A DNA stretch of 64,000 nt from Pseudomonas vanderleydeniana. Lineage in GTDB: Bacteria; Pseudomonadota; Gammaproteobacteria; Pseudomonadales; Pseudomonadaceae. The translations under genes were made by a program, and so were the position numbers. Shown here one piece after another: positions 55,178 through 64,000 of this stretch. How positions within the stretch are numbered: position 1 is the first letter of the stretch; the number at the start of each line of letters is the position of its first letter. The stretch lies in NCBI RefSeq assembly GCF_014268755.2, contig NZ_CP077093.1:1848001-1912000 (forward strand), written 5' to 3'. The notes beneath the pieces were generated by a model that was not told where the DNA came from, searched no databases, and saw nothing but the letters and a program-made list of their open reading frames with translations.

Positions 55178-55198
55178 AGGTTTGTGTAGCCTTGGCGG

Positions 55199-56116
55199 TC
55201 ACGCCTTCTTCAGCACCACATGCTGCTGCCCCATCTTGTCGGCATAATCGTGCAGCACCTGTTGGCACAGGGCGACGATCTCCTCCACCAGCTCTTCGCC
55301 GATCCGCCAGGACACCACCAGCTCCAGATTCGGCGCACACACCGGTAGCGAAAGCAGGGTCAATTCGTCACGGGCCAGTTCTTCGCTGACCAGCGCCAGC
55401 GGTAGTGCACCGATGCCGAAACCATCACGCAGCAGGCGGGTGATCGCCGATACCGAGTTCACGCAGTTGAGCCGTGGCGCTGGAACGCCATGAGCCTGCA
55501 GCAGCGCGAGCAGCTCCTGGTGTGGCCGGGAGTTTTTCGAGAAGGTCACGATCCGCTCTCGCGCAAGGTCTTCCAGGTTCGTGTATTCGCGGTTGTAGAG
55601 CGAATGACTGGCGACCACCCAACCCATCGGATAACTGGCCAGTTCCAGGCTGCGGATGGACTCCTGGCGCAGTGGATCGGTCTGCAGGACCAGGTCGACG
55701 AAGCCCTTCTGCAGCTGGTCGGCGAGGTTCAGTGCGGTGTCGGCCACCAGCTCGATTTCCACCCGCGGAAAGCGCTCGGTCATTTCTGCCACCAGCGGGC
55801 TGAGCCAGGTGTGGATCACCGTGTCCATCACGCCGATCCGTATGCGCCCGACCTTGGTCGAACCGGGTTCGATGGCGTGCCGCAGCGCTTGCAGGGTGCC
55901 GAGCATCTGCTCGGCATGCTCGAGTACCTTGAGTCCTTCGGGCGTCAGCTTGACTCCACGCGAATCACGCAGGAACAGCTTGACGCCCAGTTCGCTCTCG
56001 AGCACGGCGATGCGGCTGGAAATGGCGGCCTGGGTGGTGAACAGCTTGTCCGCAGTCAGGCGAAAACTCTTGAGCCGTGTGACCCAGACGAAGGTTTCGA
56101 GAAACTTGAGGTTCAT
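55199..56116 (-). CDS. LysR-family regulator divergent from pxpABC
   Basis: 305 residues. Winged HTH NLKFLETFVWVTRLKSFRLT with ADKLFTTQAAISSRIAVLES, then an effector domain (about 90-290). Divergent from the 5-oxoprolinase operon with a 156-base spacer, so it is the probable regulator of that operon; the inducer is not identifiable from sequence. Confidence 0.9.
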   Translation of the reverse strand: MNLKFLETFVWVTRLKSFRLTADKLFTTQAAISSRIAVLESELGVKLFLRDSRGVKLTPEGLKVLEHAEQMLGTLQALRHAIEPGSTKVGRIRIGVMDTVIHTWLSPLVAEMTERFPRVEIELVADTALNLADQLQKGFVDLVLQTDPLRQESIRSLELASYPMGWVVASHSLYNREYTNLEDLARERIVTFSKNSRPHQELLALLQAHGVPAPRLNCVNSVSAITRLLRDGFGIGALPLALVSEELARDELTLLSLPVCAPNLELVVSWRIGEELVEEIVALCQQVLHDYADKMGQQHVVLKKA

Positions 56117-56272
56117 GCAATCAACTTTTCTTATGTCTGGTAACGGCTTTTATTAGTTGGACGCGCGGGGCGGGCGCCATCGAAAATGACCCTCGACCGA
56201 TGAATCACCATAAGCATTGCCGCCCACCAAGGCAATGCCACCCGTTCATGACCGCCCACAGGAGCTGCTACC

Positions 56273-57025
56273 GTGAGCCGCCTGCTACTCAACTGCGATA
56301 TCGGGGAAAGTTACGGCAACTGGACCATGGGTCTGGATGCGCAAGTCATGCCGTTCATCGACTTCGCCAACATCGCCTGCGGCTATCACGCCGGCGATCC
56401 GAGCATCATGCGCAAGACCGTCAGCCTGGCCTTGGCCAATGACGTGCGGATCGGCGCCCATCCGGCGTACCCGGACCTGGTCGGTTTCGGCCGCCGTTCC
56501 ATGGCCTGTACGCCCCAGGAAATCCAGGACCTGCTGCACTACCAGATCGGTGCGCTGGATGGCATCTGCCGGGCCCAGGGCGCTCGGGTCAGCTATGTCA
56601 AACCGCACGGCGCGCTGTACAACGACATGATGGCCAACCCGCAACAGCTGCGCTCGGTGATCCAGGCGATCGCCGCCTACGATCGCGAGTTGCCCCTGAT
56701 GCTGCTGGCGATGCGCGACAACAGCGCGGCCCAGGCAGTGGCTGATGAATTCGGTGTGACCCTGTGGTTCGAAGCCTTTGCCGATCGCGCCTACGACCCC
56801 GAGGGGCGCCTGGTTTCCCGACAGCTGCCGGGTGCCGTGCACCACGAGTCGCAGCGGATCATCGAACAGGCCCTGACCATCGCCCGTGGCGACCCCCTGA
56901 CCGCCAGCGACTGCAGCGCTCTGCGCCTGCACGCCGACACGCTTTGCGTGCATGGCGACAACGCCAGCTCGGTCGAGGCCGTGCAGCGTATCCGCGAGGC
57001 CCTCGATCGGCAGGCGAACCCATGA
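56273..57025 (+). CDS. pxpA: 5-oxoprolinase subunit PxpA
   Basis: 250 residues of the LamB/YcsF family: [49 protein letters not shown] and [11 protein letters not shown]. With PxpB and PxpC it hydrolyses 5-oxoproline to glutamate using ATP. GTG start 56273 with AGGAGC upstream. Stop overlaps the pxpB ATG (ATGA). Confidence 0.95.
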   Translation: MSRLLLNCDIGESYGNWTMGLDAQVMPFIDFANIACGYHAGDPSIMRKTVSLALANDVRIGAHPAYPDLVGFGRRSMACTPQEIQDLLHYQIGALDGICRAQGARVSYVKPHGALYNDMMANPQQLRSVIQAIAAYDRELPLMLLAMRDNSAAQAVADEFGVTLWFEAFADRAYDPEGRLVSRQLPGAVHHESQRIIEQALTIARGDPLTASDCSALRLHADTLCVHGDNASSVEAVQRIREALDRQANP

Positions 57026-57741
57026 GCCCGGCACCGGTGAAGCCACGCGTCGAGGTGGTGGCGATCGATTGCCTGATGGTGCGCCTGTTCGAGGTGATCG
57101 CCGAAGAGAACATGCCATGGATGCTCGCGGCCAGCGAACGCCTGCGGGCCGGCTTCGGCGGGCACCTGGTCGACCTGGTGCCGTCCTATACGACCCTGAT
57201 GGTGCATTACGACCTGACCCGGCTGGGCCCGGGCCAGGCCCGGGAGCTGATCGCGGAGGCCTTGAGCGATCTGCAGCCCAATGCCACGACCAGCGGCCAG
57301 TGCCATGTGCTGCCGGTGTGGTACGACCTGAGCGTCGGCCCGGAGCTGCGCCTGTTGTCCGAGCGCAGCGGCTGGTCGGTGAGTGAGGTGATTCGCCGTC
57401 ACAGTGAGCGCGAGTACCAGGTCTTCGCCCTCGGCTTCGCGCCAGGGTTCGCCTTCATGGGACTGGTGGTCGAGCCGTTGGCGGCGCCGCGGCTCGATAC
57501 TCCGCGCAAGAAGGTCGCGGCCGGCAGCGTCGGGATCGCCGAGCGCCAGACCGCCGCCTACCCGGTGGTGTCGCCCGGCGGCTGGAATCTGATCGGCCGA
57601 ACCCCGAGCAAACTGTTCGACCGCCAGCGTGACGGCTACAGCCTGATGCAGCCGGGCGACACGGTGCGTTTTGCGGCGGTCGAGCATGCCGAATTCATCA
57701 GGTTGGGTGGCGACGACACGCCTCTGGAGGCCCTGGCATGA
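57022..57741 (+). CDS. pxpB: 5-oxoprolinase subunit PxpB
   Basis: 239 residues, KipI-type (carboxyltransferase C/D fold): [56 protein letters not shown]. Middle gene of pxpABC with ATGA overlaps on both sides, suggesting equal translation of all three subunits. Confidence 0.95.
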   Translation: MSPAPVKPRVEVVAIDCLMVRLFEVIAEENMPWMLAASERLRAGFGGHLVDLVPSYTTLMVHYDLTRLGPGQARELIAEALSDLQPNATTSGQCHVLPVWYDLSVGPELRLLSERSGWSVSEVIRRHSEREYQVFALGFAPGFAFMGLVVEPLAAPRLDTPRKKVAAGSVGIAERQTAAYPVVSPGGWNLIGRTPSKLFDRQRDGYSLMQPGDTVRFAAVEHAEFIRLGGDDTPLEALA

Positions 57742-58655
57742 GCCATCTTTTGATCGAGGCCAGCACCCGGCTGTGCCTGTTGCAGGACCGTGGGCGCTTC
57801 GGTGTGCGTCATCTCGGCGTGACCCAGGGCGGGGCGCTGGACTGGGTATCGATGGCCTGGGCCAACCACCTGCTGGGCAACTCGCTGGATGCCCCGGTGG
57901 TGGAAATCGCCCTGGGCGGCTTTGCCGTGGTGGCGCAGGAAACCTGTTGCCTGGCTTTGGCCGGGGCCGATCTCGGTGCCCAGGTGGATGGCCAGGCGCT
58001 GGCACCCTGGCGCAGCTTCGTCCTGGAGGCGGGGCAGCGCCTGCAATTTACCCAGCCACTGCTGGGCGCGCGGGCCTACCTCGCGGCGCCGGGTGGTTTC
58101 CTCGCGCCGCAGGTGCTCGGCAGCAGCGCCTGTGTGGTGCGTGAGGAACTGGGTGGCCTGGATGGGTTGGGGCAGCCGTTGGGCAAGGGGGACAGCCTGC
58201 GCTATTCGGGCGCGGCGGTACCCGCCGCCGTGGTGCCGAGTGCGCAGGTCCCTGACTTCCAGGCGGTCGCCACGCTGCAGGTGGTGCTGGGCGCGCAGAT
58301 CGGTGAGTTCAGTGGGCAGAGCCTGTTCGATGCGTTCAACAGTCCCTGGACCCTCGACAGTCGTGGCGACCGCATGGGCATCCGCCTGCTCGGGGCGGAG
58401 CTGAAGTACCAGGGGCGGCCGATGATTTCCGAAGGCATTCCATTGGGCGCGATCCAGGTGCCGCCGGATGGGCAGCCGATCGTGCTGCTCAATGATCGGC
58501 AGACCATCGGTGGTTATCCGCGCCTGGGTGCCTTGACGCCATTGTCGCTGGCGCGCCTGGCGCAGTGCCTGCCGGGGAGTGAGGTGCGGCTGGTGCCGAC
58601 GGTGCAGGAGTCGGCGCATCGGCAGCATGTCGAGTACATCAGCCGGTTTGCCTGA
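57738..58655 (+). CDS. pxpC: 5-oxoprolinase subunit PxpC
   Basis: 305 residues, KipA-type biotin-dependent carboxyltransferase fold: QDRGRFGVRHLGVTQGGALD, ALAGADLGAQVDG, SRGDRMGIRLLG and ISEGIPLGAIQVPPDGQPIV. Last gene of the operon; a REPIN follows 14 bases later. Confidence 0.95.
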   Translation: MSHLLIEASTRLCLLQDRGRFGVRHLGVTQGGALDWVSMAWANHLLGNSLDAPVVEIALGGFAVVAQETCCLALAGADLGAQVDGQALAPWRSFVLEAGQRLQFTQPLLGARAYLAAPGGFLAPQVLGSSACVVREELGGLDGLGQPLGKGDSLRYSGAAVPAAVVPSAQVPDFQAVATLQVVLGAQIGEFSGQSLFDAFNSPWTLDSRGDRMGIRLLGAELKYQGRPMISEGIPLGAIQVPPDGQPIVLLNDRQTIGGYPRLGALTPLSLARLAQCLPGSEVRLVPTVQESAHRQHVEYISRFA

Positions 58656-58668
58656 GCGTGGCTTTTGT

Positions 58669-58801
58669 GTGGCGAGCGGGCTTGCCCGCGCTGGGCTGCA
58701 AGGCAGCCCCAGAACGGGCAAGCGCAGTATACCGGTTCGTGCGCAGGTGCCTGACTTCAGGGCCGCTTCGCGCCCCAGCGCGGGCAAGCCCGCTCGCCAC
58801 G
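58669..58801. repeat. Large REPIN
   Basis: GTGGCGAGCGGGCTTGCCCG and GCGGGCAAGCCCGCTCGCCA outer arms, with inner GCTGGGCTGCAAGGCAGCCC. Between convergent pxpC and the VWA gene. Confidence 0.88.
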
Positions 58802-58811
58802 AGAACCCGCA

Positions 58812-59990
58812 TCACTTGGACAGGAACCGCATCCCTTCTTCCAACCCCCGCAGGGTCAACGGATACATCTGGTCCTCGATCAGGTCGCGCACGATATTGG
58901 TCGAAGAGGTGTATCCCCAGGTGTCCTTCGGATACGGGTTGATCCAGATGAGCTTCTTGTACTTCTCCATGAAGCGTTGCATCCACACGTAGCCCGGCTC
59001 CTCGTTCCAGTGCTCGACGCTGCCGCCGGCCTGGGTGATCTCGTAGGGCGCCATCGCCGCATCGCCGACGAACACCACCTTGTAGTCGGCGCCGTACTTG
59101 TGCAGCAGGTCCTGGGTCGAGGTCCGCTCCGAACTGCGACGCAGGTTGTTCTTCCACACCGACTCGTAGATGAAGTTGTGGAAGTAGAAGTACTCCAGGT
59201 GCTTGAACTCGGTCTTGCAGGCCGAGAACAGTTCCTCGCAGATCTTCACATGCGCATCCATCGAACCGCCGATGTCGAACAGCAGCAACAGCTTGACGGT
59301 GTTGCGCCGCTCCGGCCGCATCTGGATGTTCAGCAGGCCGGCATCGCGGGCGGTATGGTCGATGGTGCCATCGATGTCCAGTTCCTCGGCGGCACCCTGG
59401 CGGGCGAACTTGCGCAGGCGACGCAGGGCCACCTTGATGTTGCGCGTGCCCAGTTCGACCTGGTCGTCGAGGTTCTTGTACTCGCGCTGGTCCCAGACCT
59501 TGACCGCCTTGCCCTGGCGCTTGCCGGCATCGCCGACGCGGATGCCCTCCGGGTTGAAACCGCCCGAGCCGAACGGGCTGGTGCCACCGGTGCCGATCCA
59601 CTTGTTGCCACCGGCATGGCGTTCCTTCTGTTCCTCCAGGCGTTTCTTGAACTCTTCGATCAGCTTGTCCAGGCCACCAAGGGATTGGATCTGTGCGCGT
59701 TCCTCGTCGCTCAGCGAACGTTCGAACTCCTTGCGCAGCCAGTCCTCGGGGATCAGCGCCTGCAGATGGTCGTCGAGCTTTTCCAGGCCGTTGAAGTAGG
59801 CGCCGAAGGCCCGGTCGAACTTGTCGAAATGCCGTTCGTCCTTGACCAGGATCGCCCGCGCCAGGTAGTAGAACTCGTCCATGTCGGCGAAGGTCACGCG
59901 CTGTTTCAGCGCGTTGATCAGGTCGAGCAGCTCGCGCACCGACACCGGTACCTTGGCCGCGCGCATTTCATTGAACAGGTTGAGCAGCAT
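58812..59990 (-). CDS. VWA (CoxE-like) domain protein
   Basis: 392 residues. N-terminal half helical, with LLNLFNEMRAAKVPVSVREL as in CoxE-type proteins. C-terminal von Willebrand A domain with the MIDAS LLLFDIGGSMDAHV and later VVFVGDAAMAPYEI. Works with MoxR-type AAA+ ATPases as a metal-dependent adaptor. It lies downstream of the moxR gene in the same direction. Confidence 0.9.
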   Translation of the reverse strand: MLLNLFNEMRAAKVPVSVRELLDLINALKQRVTFADMDEFYYLARAILVKDERHFDKFDRAFGAYFNGLEKLDDHLQALIPEDWLRKEFERSLSDEERAQIQSLGGLDKLIEEFKKRLEEQKERHAGGNKWIGTGGTSPFGSGGFNPEGIRVGDAGKRQGKAVKVWDQREYKNLDDQVELGTRNIKVALRRLRKFARQGAAEELDIDGTIDHTARDAGLLNIQMRPERRNTVKLLLLFDIGGSMDAHVKICEELFSACKTEFKHLEYFYFHNFIYESVWKNNLRRSSERTSTQDLLHKYGADYKVVFVGDAAMAPYEITQAGGSVEHWNEEPGYVWMQRFMEKYKKLIWINPYPKDTWGYTSSTNIVRDLIEDQMYPLTLRGLEEGMRFLSK

Positions 59991-60010
59991 GGCTATTGCC
60001 CTTCAATGGT

Positions 60011-60856
60011 TTAACGGCTGCCGCGACGGCTCATAAAGGCGAGACGCTCCAGTAGCTGTACGTCTTGCTCGTTTTTCACCAGGGCACCGGCCAGCGGCGG
60101 GATGGCCTTGGTCGGATCGCGTTCGCGCAACACGGCCTCGCCGATGTTGTCGGCCATCAGCAGTTTCAGCCAGTCCACCAGTTCCGAGGTCGACGGTTTC
60201 TTTTTCAGGCCCGGCACCTTGCGCACGTCGAAGAACACGTCGAGGGCTTCGCTGACCAGGTCCTTCTTGATGTCCGGGTAGTGGACGTCGACGATCTTCT
60301 GCAGGGTTTCGCGATCCGGGAAGGCGATGTAGTGGAAGAAGCAGCGGCGCAGGAAGGCGTCCGGCAGTTCCTTCTCGTTGTTGGAGGTGATGATGATGAT
60401 CGGGCGCTGTTTGGCCTTGATGGTCTCGTCGATCTCGTAGACGTAGAACTCCATCTTGTCGAGTTCCTGCAACAGGTCGTTGGGGAACTCGATGTCGGCC
60501 TTGTCGATCTCGTCGATCAGCAGGATCACCCGCTCCTCGGACTCGAAGGCTTCCCACAACTTGCCCTTCTTCAGGTAGTTGCGCACGTCGTGGACCTTGT
60601 CCACGCCCAGTTGCGAGTCGCGCAGGCGGCTGACCGCATCGTACTCGTAGAGGCCCTGGTGCGCCTTGGTGGTGGACTTGATGTGCCAGGTGATCAGCTT
60701 GGCGCCGAAGGACTCGGCCAGCTGTTCGGCGAGCATGGTCTTGCCGGTGCCGGGCTCACCCTTGACCAGCAGCGGACGCTCCAGGGTAATGGCGGCGTTG
60801 ACGGCCAACTTCAGGTCAGCGGTGGCGACATAGGCCTGGGTGCCTTCGAACTTCAT
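60011..60856 (-). CDS. MoxR-family AAA+ ATPase
   Basis: 281 residues from the ATG complementary to 60854-60856 (MKFEGTQAYVATADL), GAGGAAA upstream; a longer frame from 60913 lacks a ribosome site. Walker A GEPGTGKT (about 34-41), Walker B VILLIDEIDKAD, sensor 1 PIIIITSNNEKELPDAFLRR. MoxR/VWA pairs act as chaperones for metal-cofactor insertion or complex assembly; the client here is unknown. Confidence 0.93.
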   Translation of the reverse strand: MKFEGTQAYVATADLKLAVNAAITLERPLLVKGEPGTGKTMLAEQLAESFGAKLITWHIKSTTKAHQGLYEYDAVSRLRDSQLGVDKVHDVRNYLKKGKLWEAFESEERVILLIDEIDKADIEFPNDLLQELDKMEFYVYEIDETIKAKQRPIIIITSNNEKELPDAFLRRCFFHYIAFPDRETLQKIVDVHYPDIKKDLVSEALDVFFDVRKVPGLKKKPSTSELVDWLKLLMADNIGEAVLRERDPTKAIPPLAGALVKNEQDVQLLERLAFMSRRGSR

Positions 60857-61004
60857 CTGTGTTTCCTCGAACGGTAGCGCCGGTCCGGCAGCGGGCGGCG
60901 GGGGAAATTCCATGTCCCGACTATAACGCGGTGTCCGGTCGAGTGTGAACGCAGACGGCTTATTCAGTCTCTGAATGGAGCGTCACATCCTGACCTGGTC
61001 AGTC

Positions 61005-62087
61005 CTATTGGCCGGTGGTGGGCTTGGGTTGTTCGTAGCGGGCATTGAAGGCCTGGATGAAACCGTTGCGCAAGATCTGCAAAAAGGCGGCGAACGCGCT
61101 GATATCCTGCCGGTGAACGCTGCCACTGAGTTCGACGCGGGTAGCGAACTGGTTCTTCTGCTGGTTCTTCAGCAGGGTTTCGCCAGCGCCGACAATAGCT
61201 TCCCAGACCGAGCGCAGCAGGCTCTTGTCCTGGTTCTCGACATCCTGTTGCCAGTCGAATACCTCGACGTCGTGCAGGAGCGGCTTGATATAGCCGGTGA
61301 GCTGGCCTTTCTCGGCCTGCGCCTCGATCACCACGTCGCCGCTGCCGCCATTGAAGTCGAACTTGCCGTAGGCCGCGGCGAAGTCGTTGACCTTGCGCAG
61401 CTCGATCCCGGTGGCCCGCAGGCGGAATTCGAAGTCCTCGAAATTGCTCAACGGATCGAACGTGGCGGTGGTTTCCAGCGGCGCATGGCCGAGCAGCAGA
61501 GCCTTGCCTTCAAAGCGGGCATCGCGCCGGCCCTTGAGGTCGACGACGTTGGTCAGGTTATAGAGGCTGGCATTGACTTGGGTGGCCTGCAGGTTGACCG
61601 GTGGCTGGGAGTTGAAGTTGCGAAAGGTGATGCGCCCGTTGTCGATGCGCACTTCGTTGAGGGTGAATGGCAGCAGCTTGCCCAATTGGGCGCGCCAGTC
61701 GGTGCCTCGGCCGGTCTGGGAGGCCTGGCGATTGTTCGCCCCGCCGTCGACGAAGTTCAGTTCCGGTTCGACGAACTGCACCTCGGCCACCACCGCGTGG
61801 TTGTCCCACAGGGCTTTCCAGCTCACCGACAGATCGATCAGGGGCGCCTTGAGAAACGGCACCGGAACCTTGCCGGCGACCTTGACGATCTCCAGCCCGT
61901 TGATCCGGTAGGCCCCGCGCCAAAGGGCCAGGTCGACATCCGCCACCTGGCCGCGGTAGTCGCCCATGTCGGCAAGTTTCTCATTCAGGTAGTTGCGCAC
62001 CAGGTAGGGCAGGGCCAGGTTCACCGCCACCACCAGCAGAATCACGATTGCCAGCCCCCACAACGGCCAACTGTAACGACGTTTCAT
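61005..62087 (-). CDS. DUF748 (AsmA-related) envelope protein
   Basis: 360 residues. One N-terminal membrane helix (about 8-28, [20 protein letters not shown]), then a long beta-rich periplasmic chain: [47 protein letters not shown]. These DUF748 repeats relate to AsmA-type bridge proteins in phospholipid transport. Start at the ATG complementary to 62085-62087. Confidence 0.85.
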   Translation of the reverse strand: MKRRYSWPLWGLAIVILLVVAVNLALPYLVRNYLNEKLADMGDYRGQVADVDLALWRGAYRINGLEIVKVAGKVPVPFLKAPLIDLSVSWKALWDNHAVVAEVQFVEPELNFVDGGANNRQASQTGRGTDWRAQLGKLLPFTLNEVRIDNGRITFRNFNSQPPVNLQATQVNASLYNLTNVVDLKGRRDARFEGKALLLGHAPLETTATFDPLSNFEDFEFRLRATGIELRKVNDFAAAYGKFDFNGGSGDVVIEAQAEKGQLTGYIKPLLHDVEVFDWQQDVENQDKSLLRSVWEAIVGAGETLLKNQQKNQFATRVELSGSVHRQDISAFAAFLQILRNGFIQAFNARYEQPKPTTGQ

Positions 62088-62214
62088 CGATATGCCCCGC
62101 AGACTGTCCATAGGCGATGGACCCCTGGCAATGGGATACGTTCGCATGACTGGACGCCCGTCACCTCGGGGCATAACCTTGTGGGCTAATTCTCCATTGC
62201 CCGAAGGATCCGTC

Positions 62215-63189
62215 ATGAGCCGTATTTTTGCCGACAACGCCCATTCCATCGGTAATACGCCCCTGGTCCAGATCAATCGCATCGCGCCCCGTGGCGTGAC
62301 CATCCTGGCCAAGATCGAAGGGCGCAACCCGGGGTATTCGGTGAAGTGCCGGATCGGCGCGAACATGATCTGGGAGGCTGAAAGCAGCGGTCGTCTCAAG
62401 CCGGGCATGACCATCGTCGAGCCGACCTCCGGCAACACCGGTATCGGCCTGGCGTTCGTCGCTGCTGCCCGTGGCTACAAGCTGCTGCTGACCATGCCGG
62501 CGTCGATGAGCATCGAGCGGCGCAAGGTGCTCAAGGCCCTCGGTGCCGAGCTGGTGCTGACCGAGCCGGCCAAGGGCATGAAGGGCGCGATCGAGAAGGC
62601 TGGCGAAATCGTCAACAGTGATCCGGCGCAGTATTTCATGCCTGCGCAGTTCGACAACCCGGCCAACCCGGCGATTCATGAAAAGACCACCGGCCCGGAA
62701 ATCTGGAATGACACCGATGGCGCGGTCGACGTGCTGGTGGCCGGCGTCGGTACCGGCGGCACCATCAGCGGCGTTTCGCGCTACATCAAGCAGACCCAGG
62801 GCAAGCCGATCCTCTCGGTGGCGGTGGAACCGGTGACTTCGCCGGTGATCACCCAGACCCTGGCCGGGCAGGAGGTCAAGCCGTCGCCACACAAGATCCA
62901 GGGTATCGGTGCCGGCTTCGTGCCGAAGAACCTCGACCTGTCGCTGGTCGACCGCGTCGAGCTGGTCACCGACGAGGAGTCCAAGGCCATGGCCCTGCGC
63001 CTGATGCAGGAGGAGGGCATCCTCTGCGGCATTTCCTGCGGCGCGGCGATGGCGGTCGCCGTACGTCTGGCGGAAACCCCGGAGATGCAGGGCAAGACTA
63101 TCGTGGTGGTGCTGCCGGACTCCGGTGAGCGTTATCTGTCGAGCATGCTGTTCAGCGACCTGTTCACCGAGCAGGAAAACCAGCAGTAA
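62215..63189 (+). CDS. cysK: Cysteine synthase A (O-acetylserine sulfhydrylase)
   Basis: 324 residues, PLP-dependent fold [17 protein letters not shown] holds the Schiff-base Lys, [13 protein letters not shown] binds substrate, [15 protein letters not shown] cradles the phosphate. Sequence and length match CysK rather than CysM. Makes cysteine from O-acetylserine and sulfide. ATG 62215 with GAAGGATC upstream. Confidence 0.96.
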   Translation: MSRIFADNAHSIGNTPLVQINRIAPRGVTILAKIEGRNPGYSVKCRIGANMIWEAESSGRLKPGMTIVEPTSGNTGIGLAFVAAARGYKLLLTMPASMSIERRKVLKALGAELVLTEPAKGMKGAIEKAGEIVNSDPAQYFMPAQFDNPANPAIHEKTTGPEIWNDTDGAVDVLVAGVGTGGTISGVSRYIKQTQGKPILSVAVEPVTSPVITQTLAGQEVKPSPHKIQGIGAGFVPKNLDLSLVDRVELVTDEESKAMALRLMQEEGILCGISCGAAMAVAVRLAETPEMQGKTIVVVLPDSGERYLSSMLFSDLFTEQENQQ

Positions 63190-63447
63190 GGCGCGGGCCG
63201 CCCCCGGCGTTTTCCCTCGCAGGCCGGCTCCCACGGAGGCTGGCCTACGAGGCATCCTGCATTCAGCTGACCTGCATCAGTCAGCATTCAGGTGCTTTAT
63301 GCTAATTAACGCTTTGTTGCGCAGCTCTTAACACTGATTGTTGAGTCGCGCGGGTTTTTCCTGCGGCCGGTAATGTTTATCATGGCCGGCTGCCACGTCT
63401 CGTGGATTATTCCTACCCGGACGTTGCCCATTTTCGAGGAGTGTTGA

Positions 63448-64000
63448 ATGACCTTTTCCTTCGCCGCCAAGGCCGCCGTCTTGCTGCTGTTCGTAGGCAG
63501 TACGCTCTACGTGCATCTGCGGGGCAAGGCGCGTTTGCCGGTATTGCGCCAGTTCGTCAACCATTCGGCGCTGTTCGCTCCGTACAACGCCCTGATGTAC
63601 CTGTTTTCCGCCGTGCCGTCCAAGCCGTACCTGGACCGCAGCAAGTTCCCCGAGCTGGACGTGCTCAAGGACAACTGGCAGGTGATCCGCGAGGAAGCCA
63701 TGCACCTGTTCGACGAGGGCTACATCCGTGCCGCCGAGAAGAACAACGACGCCGGTTTCGGTTCGTTCTTCAAGAAAGGCTGGAAGCGTTTCTACCTGAA
63801 ATGGTACGACAAGCCACTGCCGTCGGCTGAAGCGCTCTGCCCGAAGACCGTCGAGCTGGTCAGCAGCATCCCCAACGTCAAGGGCGCGATGTTCGCCCTG
63901 TTGCCCGGCGGCAGCCACCTGAACCCGCACCGCGATCCGTTCGCCGGTTCGCTGCGCTACCACCTGGGCCTGTCGACACCGAACTCCGATGACTGCCGGA
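63448..64000 (+). CDS. LpxO-like aspartyl/asparaginyl beta-hydroxylase (partial)
   Basis: 184 codons, cut by the right edge. N-terminal membrane segment (about 5-22, FAAKAAVLLLFVGSTLYVHL), then LMYLFSAVPSKPYLDRSKFP, and a dioxygenase core with GSHLNPHRDPFAGSLRYHLG, where HRD supplies Fe ligands. LpxO-type enzymes 2-hydroxylate acyl chains of lipid A; other family members modify proteins. GAGGAG precedes ATG 63448. Confidence 0.87.
   Translation, partial: MTFSFAAKAAVLLLFVGSTLYVHLRGKARLPVLRQFVNHSALFAPYNALMYLFSAVPSKPYLDRSKFPELDVLKDNWQVIREEAMHLFDEGYIRAAEKNNDAGFGSFFKKGWKRFYLKWYDKPLPSAEALCPKTVELVSSIPNVKGAMFALLPGGSHLNPHRDPFAGSLRYHLGLSTPNSDDCR

Overview
The window is a high-GC gammaproteobacterial chromosome segment, almost certainly from the Pseudomonas fluorescens group. 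Gene content and order up to about 35 kb follow the P. aeruginosa PAO1 block from about PA0961 to PA1013: cold-shock protein, Dps, aspS, pmpR, ruvCAB, ybgC-tolQRAB-pal-cpoB, queE-queC, tRNA-Lys, nadA, bepA, tusA-like, bcp, gcvR, dapA, bamC and purC. REP/REPIN palindromes of the Pseudomonas type (TGTAGGAGCG...CTTGCCCGCG) lie between many genes. Family assignments rest on reading the translated sequences, with no database search.

1-14.8 kb is housekeeping: stress protection (membrane cold-shock protein, Dps), AspRS, YebC/PmpR, the Holliday-junction operon ruvC-ruvA-ruvB with a LexA-like box upstream, the complete Tol-Pal envelope system, and two queuosine-precursor genes ending at tRNA-Lys(TTT). 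A decayed second copy of the tolA 3' end lies between tolA and tolB.

14.8-22.6 kb is an accessory, AT-richer island directly behind tRNA-Lys, a known Pseudomonas integration hotspot. It holds an intact IS256-family element with an 8-bp target duplication, a gutted IS3 element containing an IS110 fragment, and an IS110 remnant. It also holds a row of small putative immunity genes. Each of these is preceded, within 2 to 35 bases, by an in-frame C-terminal scrap of what looks like a toxin. Long palindromes carrying a GAAACGGGG/CCCCGTTTC motif separate these cassettes. The island ends with a RES-Xre toxin-antitoxin pair. The orphan toxin-tail/immunity row is the most unusual part of the window.

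22.8-35.3 kb returns to core genes: a chemoreceptor with a near-consensus FliA promoter, a type I pantothenate kinase, nadA, bepA, a TusA-family protein, an AI-2E/PerM permease, bcp, gcvR, dapA-bamC-MBL hydrolase-purC, and tRNA-Ser(CGA).

35.3-39.0 kb is a second accessory islet, behind tRNA-Ser. It carries a HigBA module flanked by two ~90-bp direct repeats and an MntA-HepT module flanked by a ~120-bp duplication of the start of the LysR gene downstream.

39.0-64.0 kb is core metabolism and housekeeping: LysR regulator, a CHM-isomerase-like protein, gamma-glutamylpolyamine synthetase-like protein, RNase D and YcgL, a hydroxyacid dehydrogenase, nitroreductase, an RNA methyltransferase, an HNH protein, oligopeptidase B, YafJ-like amidotransferase, the 5-oxoprolinase operon pxpABC with a divergent LysR regulator, a MoxR/VWA pair, a DUF748 protein, cysK, and a truncated lpxO-like gene at the right edge.
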